Shown here: positions 1-10,900 of the stretch, in pieces
Layout: each line of letters opens with the position of its first letter
Numbering within the stretch: position 1 is the first letter of the stretch
Origin: Didymodactylos carnosus
Taxonomy: Eukaryota; Rotifera; Eurotatoria; Philodinida; Philodinidae
Reading direction: 5' to 3'
Length of the DNA stretch: 51,275 nt
Assembly: GCA_905250885.1 (NCBI GenBank)
Contig: CAJNOQ010000428.1
Coordinates: 1 to 51,275, forward strand
The notes under the pieces: generated by a model
What the model was told of the DNA's origin: nothing
Seen by the model: the letters and a program-made list of their open reading frames with translations, nothing else
Database searches by the model: none
Translations under genes and position numbers: made by a program

Positions 1-609
1 TGTTATTCAGTGTACACTGACTGCTTCTTTAATTCTTTTAATTCAGTTCTGAATCAACGGTAACAGAAAAAAAGGCTAAACTATGTATGAAAAATGAGCT
101 GTTTCAAAATTACGACAAACTGTTACGTTTATTAAATTTCTTCGCTAGGAATTCCTGTTTTTCTCATATATATCTCGACTATATCATCTATAAGACATTT
201 AACATAAAAGAAGTAAATAAAAGATCACTAGTTAAAAAATCGAAAGATTTTGTAAAATTGATTCTAGTGATCTTTTATTAACGAGTAAATACGACGAAAC
301 TGTTTTTCTTTGTGCACCATACAATCTTTTAATAAAGTTTGAAAATATTAGTTGTACATTGTAATCCTTTTATTTCTATCCGTCTTTTTTTTGTAGCTTG
401 TTGGTTGTCGACAGCGACTAGCTGTGGTCACATTTACTCAGATTTTCGTGTTGTTTATAGAAATCAAGATAAAGTAGCTGGCTACTCAAAGACTATCGAA
501 CGACTATAAAACTCAATTAAGGAGGACTGTCTTCATCTCCGAACGACCACGTGTGGAACAGACTGTGTCGCAGGATAACTACAGCTTTATAAAAGCGAAA
601 TTTTGGTTT
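1..609. other. Region without a recognisable gene
   Basis: No coding region could be supported. The one open frame here (87-281, plus strand) has no recognisable domain. The stretch contains a perfect 16-bp inverted repeat (216-231 and 264-279). Confidence 0.5.
216..279. repeat. Perfect 16-bp inverted repeat (hairpin)
   Basis: AATAAAAGATCACTAG at 216-231 is the exact reverse complement of 264-279, with a 32-nt spacer. It could form a hairpin or be the remains of a small palindromic element. No protein or RNA gene is attached to it. Confidence 0.7.
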
Positions 610-615
610 TTTATT
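610..615 (-). terminator. Candidate poly(A) signal of the proton-channel gene
   Basis: AATAAA on the minus strand, about 82 nt beyond the stop codon at 697. Such hexamers are common by chance in this AT-rich DNA, so this rests on position only. Confidence 0.35.
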
Positions 616-696
616 AAATTATGATCATCACTGGATTTGTGTACTGTTTGAAGCATTACAACAACAAAAAATAATGAAAACATGTTCAAAATAGCT

Positions 697-1838
697 TTAG
701 GCTTGTTTTTCTTTTTCTTCACTTGTTAGACTTAAACCGGATTGAGAAAGTTTGACTTGATCAAGAGCCTCTTGTAAATTCTGTGCAGCCTCAGTGACTA
801 AATGTTGAGACGTTGGACGTGAACAGTGTGTAATACAACCTTGACATAAAGTATCAATTTCACGAAATTTTTCCAATATTTTTCCAATGTTTTGTTCTGT
901 TCCATCATTTTGAATTTCTTGGACTACGTCTGTTTTTTTAATTGAGACAGACATGAGAAGTTCGACAACTTGGAGATATGTCTTGGCTAATTGTTTTCTA
1001 GAATTTTCGTCTTTTTGACGAACTGATTGTACCGCACCTAGATTAAAAATAAAGTTAAGCACTAATTATTACCTTAGCGTTATGATAAAAGCTTTGAGAG
1101 AGAAATCACAATATATATGTTGTCCCAGGATTAATATTCAATTAGTTGAACTTACTGTTAATTATTCTAATAATTCTCCATAATCGAAATGAAATAATGA
1201 GTAACGATATATCGGCAATGCCTTCGCTCTTATTAATAAAGTAAATATCAATTATTAAAGATACAAATACGATAGCAGCATCTAAATATTCCATTTTTTT
1301 CTCACGAACATTCCACCATTTCTTTCCAAATGCATAAACTTTAGTTAGTACTTCAATAGCGAACAAACATAACAGTACGACCGATGTATAATGAAGTACT
1401 TCAATAGCTAATTCCAAGTCTTCGCTATTTCCATGATTAGTTTCTTTACAATCTTTATTTGTTTTTTTCACTTTAATAAAATCCAAAAGTAACTCACCAA
1501 TAACGAGTACACAATCGAGTAATACAAGTATTACAATGAGCATATGAAAATAAGTGTGCTCAACCAAATGAATAATACGATGTTGATGACTAAAATATTC
1601 GTTAAATGTTTAGAAATTATTGAGAGGATTTGGTAAAAAAAAGCACCTACTCAAAACGTACATTCCACCATTTTCCGAAGAATCTGCAGCAAGAATTATT
1701 GAAATATCTACAGCACCCTTGATCTTCACTATCATCTGTAACAGCTGTTTCTAATGTATCTTTCGTCAGGAGTCTGATAGCTATAGAATCCTTTGTGGCA
1801 GGTGATAAGATGGATATTGACGACATAGATGGTTCCAT
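697..1838 (-). CDS. HVCN1: Voltage-gated proton channel (Hv1/HVCN1 family), 3 exons, complete
   Basis: Joining exons 1651-1838, 1156-1589 and 697-1037 gives 963 nt, 320 residues plus stop, with GT-AG introns of 61 and 118 nt. The ATG at 1838 has an in-frame TAA 21 nt upstream. The product is a four-helix voltage sensor that conducts protons across a membrane without a separate pore. S1 (about 77-100) carries Asp88, matching the selectivity Asp112 of human Hv1. S2 (127-149) has His129, Phe139, Glu142 and Lys146. S3 (164-181) has Asp166 and Asp177. S4 (190-207) holds the family signature RxWRxxRxxN as RLWRIIRIIN, residues 198-207. All are the expected equivalents. The second zinc-binding histidine of human Hv1 (His193) has no counterpart. 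The cytosolic tail (209-320) has a Cys-rich spot at Cys272, Cys275 and Cys279. Human Hv1 has 273 residues, so this one is longer at both ends. Family assignment is firm; exon 1 is the least certain part. Confidence 0.93.
1651..1838 (-). CDS. Hv1 exon 1 (cytosolic N-terminus)
   Basis: This exon encodes residues 1-62 plus two bases of codon 63. It is an acidic, Ser/Thr-rich leader that turns Cys- and Trp-rich at its end. The donor is GA|gtaggt at 1650. It joins in phase 2 to the acceptor before 1589, giving a reading frame that flows into S1. The residues before the donor (FGKWWNVRF) resemble residues 150-158 of exon 2. Support is the frame match and the upstream stop codon, not homology of the leader. 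Confidence 0.75.
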
Positions 1839-2746
1839 ATTAGAGCGTTGAAAATGTTATTGACGTAATAATTTTATAATTTTATAATTTATTTCCATCA
1901 AATTGCTGCCATGTTTTGTTTACTTAATTATGCACACAATAGAATCAAATAACACAACAATGACATTTCGTTTGTCTAATGATATAGAAAGGTAAATATG
2001 TGTATGTTATCTAATGATGAGCAAATATAAAATAAAACTACCGCACATCTTCAATTGTGCTGTGTAAATAGAAAACTTGTTCAATAAGAAAACTGACTAC
2101 TTATTACTGATCAGAATATGATGCTATGGACAATTCACACGTGCTCTATTGCAAAACCATATGTCCAGGATATTGTTAGGTAAAAAGAGAGACCGATGTC
2201 TATAAATGACGAAGAAAATAAACGTATTAGGAAAGATTGATTGTAGAATCGCTCTGTACTGAACTTCAAGACACCTTATAAGTTTCTCAATAACTAACCT
2301 TTTGCTGAAGTGATAAGACACTTGACAAATGACAAGATATGATGGTTTTACACATAATAGCATGAACAAATTAAGGTATCCCGTCATTTTAGAAACTTCT
2401 TAAAAATGAGTTTATCCAGCAAAAATATACTCTCAAGTGTTCTGTACAAAATGAGAGATTTCCAACCTCTCAGTCGCTTTTCTTCGAGGAAATATGAATT
2501 GTTTATGGTTTTTCATCTAAAACTAAGAAAACAGTTCCACTTTCACTCATTCTTTCTTGATTATTGTAAACTCTTCAACTACTTAACAATGTAGGAAAAA
2601 CATTTCTCTTCAAAATGAGACGTCTTCGAACTCTTCACAATGTTGACTCGCTGAAATATAAACATCTTCCAAACCAAAACTCTTTTGGTTTTGTAAAATA
2701 CGCCTCAGATCTTGATTGTTTCTTTTGTGATTTTCTTTTAACCGTT

Positions 2747-2784
2747 CATTCATGAAAAACACTTTTAAGAGTTTTTCATGAATG
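2747..2784. repeat. Perfect 14-bp hairpin
   Basis: CATTCATGAAAAAC (2747-2760) is followed after 10 nt by its exact reverse complement (2771-2784). A smaller hairpin lies just upstream (AACCAAAA / TTTTGGTT near 2675-2695). Function unknown. Confidence 0.7.
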
Positions 2785-2824
2785 AATTTTAAAAAACAAT
2801 AAACAATAAGTGAATAGAAGCGTT

Positions 2825-3105
2825 AGCCGCGCTACTATAGCTGCCGAAATTTTTTTTGAAATTTCACGCCGCCATACACAGAATTTGTTTTTGAAGTTTT
2901 TCGTACCCGTCGCCCATCCGAACCTTTTTAAAACTTTTTTGAAAAAACTTTATTAAAAATTATGCCTTTTTAAAATTTTCACGCTGCCGCTGCCAAAGAC
3001 GAAAAATTTTTTTTAGTTTTTCACCGCCATCAATTGAAAATTTTCAATTTGACACACCGCCGCCCATATATCACGTATTTTTAGCGGCCCGTTCACAGCA
3101 GGCAT
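2825..3105. repeat. Degenerate repeat with GCCGCC cores in AT-rich DNA
   Basis: Short GC-rich words (GCCGCC, CTGCCGCTGCC, CCGCCGCCC) recur every 50-100 bp. Each is next to a run like GAAATTTTCAC or TTTTTCACC. The pattern suggests a decayed tandem or dispersed repeat. A related phrase (GCTGCCGAAAT) appears near 2842 and again near 5060. Confidence 0.45.
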
Positions 3106-3874
3106 CCAGGTGAACATTTTGTGGAAAATCAAAAATGTGAAATTTTCAAGATTTAAATAGCTTGATATATATTACAATTCGCGCGCTATCAATTACTGGA
3201 AAATGTTTTGTTTCGAGTGCTTAATCTCGAGAAAACCTTTAAAAATACAAAAAATAGCATAGATATCAGCGACTTCATATCGAAAAATCATTTCTTTTAT
3301 TGAACCAAGTCGATCAGAATCTGTAAATACCACATGTTCGTAATCTACACACTTTCAGCTATCTATATGTCAGAAAACTTTTCGAGATTTTGACCTACGA
3401 TCTAACAAAAAATTATTTTCCGAAACTACTGAAGAAGACATTTACAATGCAATGTATCTACCCACATTCATGGTTTAATTGTACTCAAAATTATACCAAA
3501 ATATTTACCAACATGATCGGTATCTGTGGTGAATGCAAACTCAGAAACACTTTTATTAAAAACCGATGACATATTCGGTATCAGCGCGTCGAGTTACATA
3601 AAATTATGTGTAATACAATAACTTTTGGATAAAAAAATATTCATAGAAATCTTTCCTATGAGCTAAACCAGCAAGACCGATTTTTTCTGAAAACGTCTTT
3701 AAAAGCATCAGAGATGACTAACTAATGCTAATTAATGATGAAAAAATAGTTTATGAGTAAAAAAATCTGATGTCCGCCTGCTATTAGAAAAATGACCACT
3801 GTGCGATTTGATTTAGCGTAGTAACGAAAACAGGGGCAGTTTAGTTCATTTGCATTACACAACAGAGATCACAA

Positions 3875-4295
3875 GAAGAAGAATACCCCACCTTGCGGTT
3901 ACCGTTACCGGTGTAGGGTGCTGCCAAATGGCAGTTTCAATAGGCCGATATCTTCCCTGCAGTTGACAAGCTTCTGAAACGGTCACCCATCTCATTGCTA
4001 GTCATCAATTGCAGCTCTGATCAGAAGGCTAGCCTGACACAGAGTCCTTTCGCCCAATTACTTGTGCTCCTCATGCACCCTCACTAACCACGCACTAGCT
4101 TTTCGGAAAGCTACGTGAACTAGCCCGAGGAGCTGTATTGTACGTCACAATGTAGTGAGTATGCTGTCAGAAGGGTGAGCCGAGGCACTAAGACATAAGT
4201 AACTTGCTCAAGGTTATTACATGACTTTGCTAGTGTCGAGGTTCGAACACAGTACGTGAAGAACAATATAACCATCAAACCATGCTGCCGCTCCG
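3875..4295 (-). mobile_element. tRNA-derived SINE with 10-bp target-site duplication
   Basis: The element is about 421 bp and markedly less AT-rich than its surroundings. Read on the minus strand, its head at 4295 carries a box-A-like stretch (AGCATGGTTTGATGG) and, some 35 nt on, a box-B-like GTTCGAACCT. These are the parts of an RNA polymerase III tRNA promoter. The body ends in a short (TTC)n tail. It is bracketed by an identical 10-bp direct repeat, GAGATCACAA, at 3865-3874 and 4296-4305, as expected for LINE-driven insertion. No open frame is present. The body was not matched to a named family. Confidence 0.75.
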
Positions 4296-5628
4296 GAGAT
4301 CACAATATTATTTTGAGTAGATAGTTTTGTAAAGAATTAAGATTTCTATCAAATGAGCTTGTGCTCAAACATCTATCCAAGAAATTTGGCGAGAATGTTA
4401 GAAAAATATTTGCAATTACGATCCTGCATATGACAAACTAATATATATCATCGTATGATTGAAGATAATTAACAAGAGATAAAAAAAAACAATTAATCTT
4501 TGCCACTTATATCTTAATAAATTTTTAGGAACAATTTGATATTATTGAGTTAGTCCTTTTGGTTCCATTTAATCGGATATTTACTACAGATGTTTTGTTT
4601 TACGTGAGTATATTTTATAAAGTTCATGTAAAAAGAGTTGTCTTGTGCGCTTTTTTTCCGCTAAGACGTGTAAACTAATACATTTCAATGAAATAAAAGA
4701 TCTTTTGTTTTCCTCATCATGCTTCAGTATTCAAGCCATTTTCTATTTTATATGTTAACGGAAATAGAATTACATTCTTGTGAACATATTCTAACAGAAA
4801 TTGCTTTCACTCAATCAAGAGTTATCCGTATATATCTCCATTTTTGTTTGATTTAAGCGTTATTCTTTCAGAATACAAGCGGAAATAAATCCGTTGTCGT
4901 ATTCTAAAAATTTAAACTATGGAAAAACACAAAATTAATGTTATGAGAAGACGGACTCGAGCACATTAATTAAATTTTGCAGTAAATGATAAAATTAAAT
5001 CCACGGGTCATAGTCTATATTAATGGCGTAACTAGAAATTTGGCAGCGTGTGAAGCTCAGCTGCCGAAATATTTTTCTGGTCATGCAATGAGATGGAAAT
5101 CAACCGGCAAAATGTGATCTTTCTCGAAAAATTTGCAAAAACTTAGGCAGATTCAATAGATAATTCAAAATTGAAGTTGTTCGATTTACTCGATCTTACG
5201 ACAGTTAGGTTTCTGTTTGATACTTTTTGTATTTGCTTATTTTTGTTTGTCTGAAACTGTATCACAGTATAAAAACCAAAATATATCCATATAATCAAAC
5301 GATTGCGATACAACCGCCACTGGCTCAGTCAGACAATAAATGATAAATATATTTTTACATGCACATGTGTAAGTTTTGATGAAACAAATGCCCTCTACTA
5401 TTTTCATTACTGATTATTACTGACGTATGATTCGAGCATTTATAAAACTCTTAAAATTACGTGATCATTGTATCAGTGAACAACGTTTGGATTATGAGGT
5501 TCGATAATTAATCATTTAGCATAACGAACCTAGTATCTCTAACAAGCTTTTATTGTTTTGTGATCATATAGAGCAGTAGTTATCGTTCAACGAAACTATC
5601 TCTCGTTCTCTCTATATCACTCTAACAG

Positions 5629-6976
5629 ACTAAAAATAAGATTCAGTAAGAGTCAAATTAAGTTCTGTTAACAGTAGACAAGTGTAAGTCGCAGTGTTGT
5701 ACCGCAGTAGTTCTCACTTTTAACTATATTAATTAATAGTAAAACTTGACGTAGCATTAACGATGGTAACACATAATCATTGTATAACAATCTTCATTTT
5801 CCATACAGAGAAATCCTGCATAAATAATTCATAAACATAATATAGCTTGATCTAACTAGATTTGTTTAGATTTTTTAATAATATTGAAGGACCGTTCTAT
5901 AAAATACAGTAGAAAAATTACGCGATGACTACACTTAAGGATACCCCCCCTCTTTTTTGTAAAAACTTCGAATTTTGAGTTGAGCATAGTCTAATGTAGA
6001 GGAAAGTATGGGCTACAAAATAAGACCACTCCCAGTACTCCACGACCTTCTTTCAAAAAGTTATGGATTTCTGAAGTTTTTCCTTCAAAACCTAAAAAAC
6101 CTCAATTTTTTAGTTTGATAAGCTTTTCTCTCATTTTCTGTACATGCAAAATTTTTCTTACACAGAATCTGATAGAAGAAATTGTTTTCTTCACAATGAG
6201 ACGTTTTACAGAATTTTCCGATGAGTTTTGGCGAAGATATAAGCATCGCGACAAATGCTCTGAAAAAAGTGACCGATGTACAAAATGCGTTTTTTCTCGG
6301 AAACTATTTTTTTGCTACCAGGCTTCATTGTGCCACAGTACGATCCCCCTTAAATTTCATCCGATCGAGTTCAAAATTTTACCAGAGGTACTCAAGACAC
6401 TATTGCAGAGGTAATTTTTGGAATTTTATTTTAGACTTTTCTTCACCGACTTATGGGGTTTCTAAAATTGAAAAACTTGGTTTTTGAGATGTTTTCCAGT
6501 ATTTTTTCTGTAATTCGACCAGGAATGGTCTCAAAAACATTTCTCAAAAACTACCTCTGAGGAATAATCTTGAGCACCTCTGGCAAAATTTTGAACTCGA
6601 TCGGATGAAATTTAAGGGCGGTCGTAATGTGGCACAATGAAAAACCAAGTTTTCTGAAAAACTAGGGAACGACAATAGTTGAAAAACTTGAAACAAAAGC
6701 GAAAAGTGCTCTATTGAATTTCCAATCAGTTCTGAAAATACGAAGCTCTAGCGACTTTTAGTTTTTATTTCATAGCATTTCTACGGAAAGCCCCAAAAGA
6801 GGGGAGGGGTACCCTTAACAAGTTGTAAAGTACATTTAATGGAATTTCTCAGATGTATGCTTTTCGTTTCTTTTTCTCCTCTTATTTGATATGCTATAAT
6901 AGACTAAAAATAAGATTCAACAAGAGTCAAATTAAGCTTTGTTAATAGTAAACAAGTGTAAGTCGCAGTGTCATAC
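5629..6976. repeat. Direct repeat of 76 bp flanking a palindromic element
   Basis: 5629-5704 and 6901-6976 are aligned copies with about 8 differences in 76 bp, in the same orientation. The TTAA-flanked palindromic element lies between them. This may be a segmental duplication or the ends of a larger composite element. Confidence 0.65.
5939..6814. mobile_element. Palindromic TTAA-flanked MITE-like element
   Basis: TTAA at 5935-5938 and 6815-6818 bracket terminal inverted repeats beginning GGATACCCCCCCTC on the left and GGGTACCCCTCCCCTC on the right (read inward). Inner arms also mirror each other: the stretch around 6350-6420 (ATTTCATCCGATCGAGTTCA then ACCAGAGGTACTCAAGA) is repeated in reverse complement around 6545-6620. 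TTAA duplication is the hallmark of piggyBac-type transposition, but no transposase is present and TTAA is itself a palindrome. The plus-strand open frames inside (6115-6487) look like by-products of the palindrome. Confidence 0.6.
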
Positions 6977-7067
6977 CAAAACAGCGATTAAAAATGACGA
7001 AAGACAATTTACAAGAGCAAGTAAATGTATCATAAAATTTTAGTCTAACTTATATATTTGATTCTGT

Positions 7068-7091
7068 TTTATTTCAGATGTATATTTTATT
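7068..7091 (-). terminator. Candidate poly(A) signals of the PDZ scaffold gene
   Basis: Two AATAAA hexamers on the minus strand (7068-7073 and 7086-7091) lie about 450-470 nt past the stop codon at 7541. No nearer one was found. Chance occurrence is likely at this base composition. Confidence 0.25.
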
Positions 7092-7540
7092 TTCATATTT
7101 TTAAAATCTCTTCTATCCTTTTAGACTAAATATAATAAAGTAGAAAAAAACTAACAACGAGCGAATAAATTTGAAAATATTTGCATTTTAAAGAGAAAAC
7201 AATTGCAAAAAATAAGATGTTCGTGTAAACATTGCAGAATGAGAGAGAGAGAGAGAGAAAAAAAGAACAAAACAACACATCTACCGGCCATTGCATTTTA
7301 AAAAAAAGCATGAGGAAAAAAAGTCACATGTTCGCCACAAACAGATAGAGAGAGAGAGAGAGAAGCAATTTTGGAAGCATAAATGTTTTTTTTTTGAACA
7401 AAAAAAAAAACCCCAAAACTAACATGATTTACGAATATCGTAAATCCACAAAGAAAACACGCAATGGTTTGAATAAATAAATATAGAAAATACACAAACA
7501 CATTCACGTTTACACACTATTTACACACTAAATTAATTCA

Positions 7541-7957
7541 TCAGTTATTATGGGATAAAAATGATGAAAATGCACGACTAGATGAGGAAGATGTTGTTGT
7601 TGGTGTTGCCGACGTAGCAGGATTATTATTTGTTGAATTTCGTCTTGTTGTATGAGATGAGATAGAACGTGATCGAGATTTTCGTTCACCTGGTATAGAA
7701 TTTTGTCTCGATTGATTGCGTGAACTCGCTTTTAAACGACCAATTTTAATTGTTACTTTACCATGTGGAAGAGTCTAAAAAAAGGAAAAAAAATTAAAAA
7801 TAATCTGAATAAAATCTTGTTAGAATCAGCAGAATTATACCTTCAATGTATAAGCTACATGTTCATACGGAGATTTTCTTAAATCTTGCCCATTTACTTC
7901 AAGAATTAAATCACCTGACATAAGTCGACCATCTTTTTCAGCTAATCCGCCCTCAAG
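7541..7957 (-). CDS. Scaffold exons 28-29: end of PDZ11 and C-terminus
   Basis: Exon 28 (7841-7957) gives [39 protein letters not shown]. Exon 29 (7541-7774) finishes PDZ11 with [10 protein letters not shown]. It then runs into a basic Ser/Arg/Thr-rich tail ([13 protein letters not shown]) and stops with TGA at 7541-7543. The intron is 66 nt. No further PDZ-coding sequence lies downstream before the proton-channel gene. Confidence 0.93.
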
Positions 7958-10900
7958 CTAAACATAAAAATATTCAAGTTATACTAGTGATTAAATAAAC
8001 TATATTCAACGTACTATGTGAGATATAAATACTCCAAAACCCATTTTTCTTCCTATTATACTAAATCCAAGTCCTTTTCCAGTTTTTTTCGTTAAATCAA
8101 TTGTAACAATATCAAATTTTTCTTGTTCATTCATCATTTCCGTAATGAGCGTACCACGTAACACAAGTATTCTAACAATATCCGCTGCTTGTCTTAACAC
8201 ATGAATAGCCTAAAAAGTTATTTATTGTTAAAATAGTATAAATAATTTGTATTTTTCAATATTTCGGTACTTACTTCTTCATGTGTAGCGGATTTCATAT
8301 CAATATTATTTACCTAAATAAAAATTTATTCATAATATATTTATTTATAGATATAAAATAATGTTACACATATATACCGCTAATATTTGATCACCAACAA
8401 ATAATCTTCCATCTCTTTGAGCAGCACATCCTTCATAAATATCATGAATAACAATCGCTCCTAATTGTGTATCCGAACCACCGACAACAGATAAACCTAA
8501 ACCTGTTCGACCACGATCAATTTCAATTAATGTTTCTTGACCAACAACAATTGGTCGTGTACGCGGATCATCAGCTATATTTGTTTTTACCATTTCAATC
8601 ACATCTAAAAATAATACAGTCGTATTTAGAAAAAAATATTTTCATTATTTTATTTTTTATGACTTACTGTTATTGTTTACACTTGGTTCTACATGAATAG
8701 CAATAGGAGTGGGCTCGGGTTCACGATATGGTACATATGTTACTTGAAGACGATTGATGGTTGAATCATTTAGCAACTTTTCAACATTATCAAATTCCAT
8801 TTTATTTACCGGATTATCATTAACCATTGTTATTTCATCACCAGCCCGTATATCATTCTTAATAAGACAAAACGTAAAAACGTGTATTTTTTCATAACTT
8901 TTTTCAGCAAAAATTCTATAACTTAAACAAATAAACTTCAAATTTAATCTTACTATTTAATTAACATAGTCAAGATCGTAGAAAAATGAAAACAAATTTT
9001 CTTTTGATAGAGAGAGAGAGAGAGTATCATATTTTACTAATTTCGTATTCTTCTTATAAAAATGCAATTTACTTCATCGGCTGGACCGTGTGGAATGACA
9101 CTTTTAACCCAGATACGACCATCGTTTTGTGACATTAAGACTAATCCAAAACCTTTTGAATCCTTGAGAGTGAATTAAGAAACAAAACATATGTCATTTA
9201 TTTATTTATTTTTTTGTTACGGTATATTCTTCTCTTTTACCTTATTTAATATGATTGTTACTGCATCACGAGGTAATCCATTTCCTTGTTTTTGTATTGT
9301 ATTATTAGTCGATGTTGACATCACATAGTTAGAAGATGGAATTTGTTGTTGTTGGTTTATAATTGCTTGATTATTTATGACATTTTTTATGTCAAATTCA
9401 ATATTTTCAGATAGTTTTTGTTTAGTTGATGATTGTCTTTCAATTGATGGTGGTGTTGATGGAGACGATTGTGAAGATGAATTTGACGAAGATGACGAAC
9501 GTTTTTTTATTTGTATATAATTTTTATCAATTGTTGCTTCAGGCAATATTGTTTTATTATCTTTAGACGTTATAAAAGAAGTAGCTATTTCTGACGGAGT
9601 ATATGTCGAGAGAATATTGTGATTAGTTGTATCTAATATACTTGAATTTGGAGAAATATTTCCAAGTTGTTGATGTTCTGGAGAGATATCTAAATCATAA
9701 TCTAAACATTAATTATCAATTCAAAAAAAAATATATAGTAAAAACAAGAATAAATGTTATATGTAAAATGGTACTTTTGATCTTCTGAATAAAAAAACAA
9801 AAAAATGTTCTATCAGTTATAAATAAAGAAAGATACATTCTTTTTAATACTTTAACAAATACCTCTTCTTATAGAAAAACAATTTTTTTTGTTTCCGGTT
9901 AAAATAAGAGAACGTATATTATGTTGAATGAGAGAAAGAGAGAGAGAGAGTAAGGGAGGAGGATAAAAAGGACGCTTTCTCTTTTTAACATTTGATGATT
10001 GACGTTCATAACTTATAGAAACAAAAAAAAAAATAGTTTGATACAAACCTTTCTGTGTATCGTTCGTTAATCGACTATGTTGAACTTCTTGTTGTAACAA
10101 TTGTTTTTGATGATTATTATCGTCAACCGATACCATATTTTTTTCCAAATATATATTTTCGCTATTATTATCGTCATATTTTTTTGTTGTTGTTATTGCT
10201 AATTTTTGATCTAATGTTAAAATTTTATTATTTTCTCTATCGTTATTCTGAATATTTTTTATATTGGAAGAAAACGGGTGAATATGATTTTCTGAAAAAT
10301 ATTTTTCATCATTCGTTGACACTATAGAATTTGTTATATCATTTTTTTTCTGTTCAATATCGTCAAAAAATGTCGATTTTTTCTTTCTTTCATTGTTATT
10401 ATTTAGAAAAAAATCATCATTTTTTTGTTGTTCATTCTGTTGTTGCTGTTGATGATTATTTGTCATCACTAGCATAGAATTTTTTAATTCACTATTAAAT
10501 TCATCAATTGAAACATCATCCATTTGTATTTTTGATTGTGGTGGTAATAATGGTGAAGATAATGATGAAGATGATGAAAGTGATTCATGTGTAACAAAAC
10601 GATTATTAGAAGTTTTATTATCTGGCATATAATTGGATGATGATTTTATTGTAGAAGGTGGAATGGGAGAATCGATGACAGATAATGGCTAAAAAGAAGA
10701 AGAAAAAGAAAAAAAATATATACAGTAAAAAAAAATCTATTATTTTCGTTTTTGATTCTATTTTTCAATCTTTTAATAAACGCTCATTGTGACAAACAAC
10801 TTTTGACTTGCGATAACTATAATCAAATTAATTGATTTTTTTTTTTATTTAGGCACATGGAAATTATTTTCAACCGATCTAAGTTATATACACTATTTCA

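Larger units (their letters stand above)
1839..7540. other. Intergenic region between the proton-channel gene and the PDZ scaffold gene
   Basis: This 5.7 kb region has no supported host coding sequence. It starts upstream of the Hv1 start codon and ends at the stop codon of the PDZ scaffold, so it should contain the Hv1 promoter and the scaffold 3' UTR. It holds a GC-dotted degenerate repeat (2825-3105), a SINE (3875-4295), a TTAA-flanked palindromic element (5939-6814) and a diverged 76-bp direct repeat (5629-5704 and 6901-6976). The stretches 1840-2400, 3110-3860 and 4310-5620 show nothing recognisable. Confidence 0.6.

Noticed and set aside
87-281. 64-codon plus-strand open frame
   Set aside because: No domain, high Lys/Asn/Phe/Ile content expected by chance; its end overlaps a hairpin.
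2124-2594. Open frames on both strands upstream of the proton-channel gene
   Set aside because: No recognisable domain, no splice or start context, and composition typical of random AT-rich DNA.
4215-4295. A tRNA gene
   Set aside because: Box-A/B-like motifs are present, but no cloverleaf can be drawn, and the 421-bp body with target duplications shows a SINE.
3875-4295. Horizontal transfer as the reason for the base composition shift
   Set aside because: Target duplications and pol III-like promoter boxes explain the insert as a SINE.
6115-6487. Two overlapping plus-strand open frames
   Set aside because: They lie wholly inside the palindromic TTAA element, and the similar inverted sequence explains them.
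7126-7507. Phe/Leu/Ser-rich minus-strand frames
   Set aside because: They lie in the scaffold 3' UTR region and are made by AG-repeat and homopolymer tracts.
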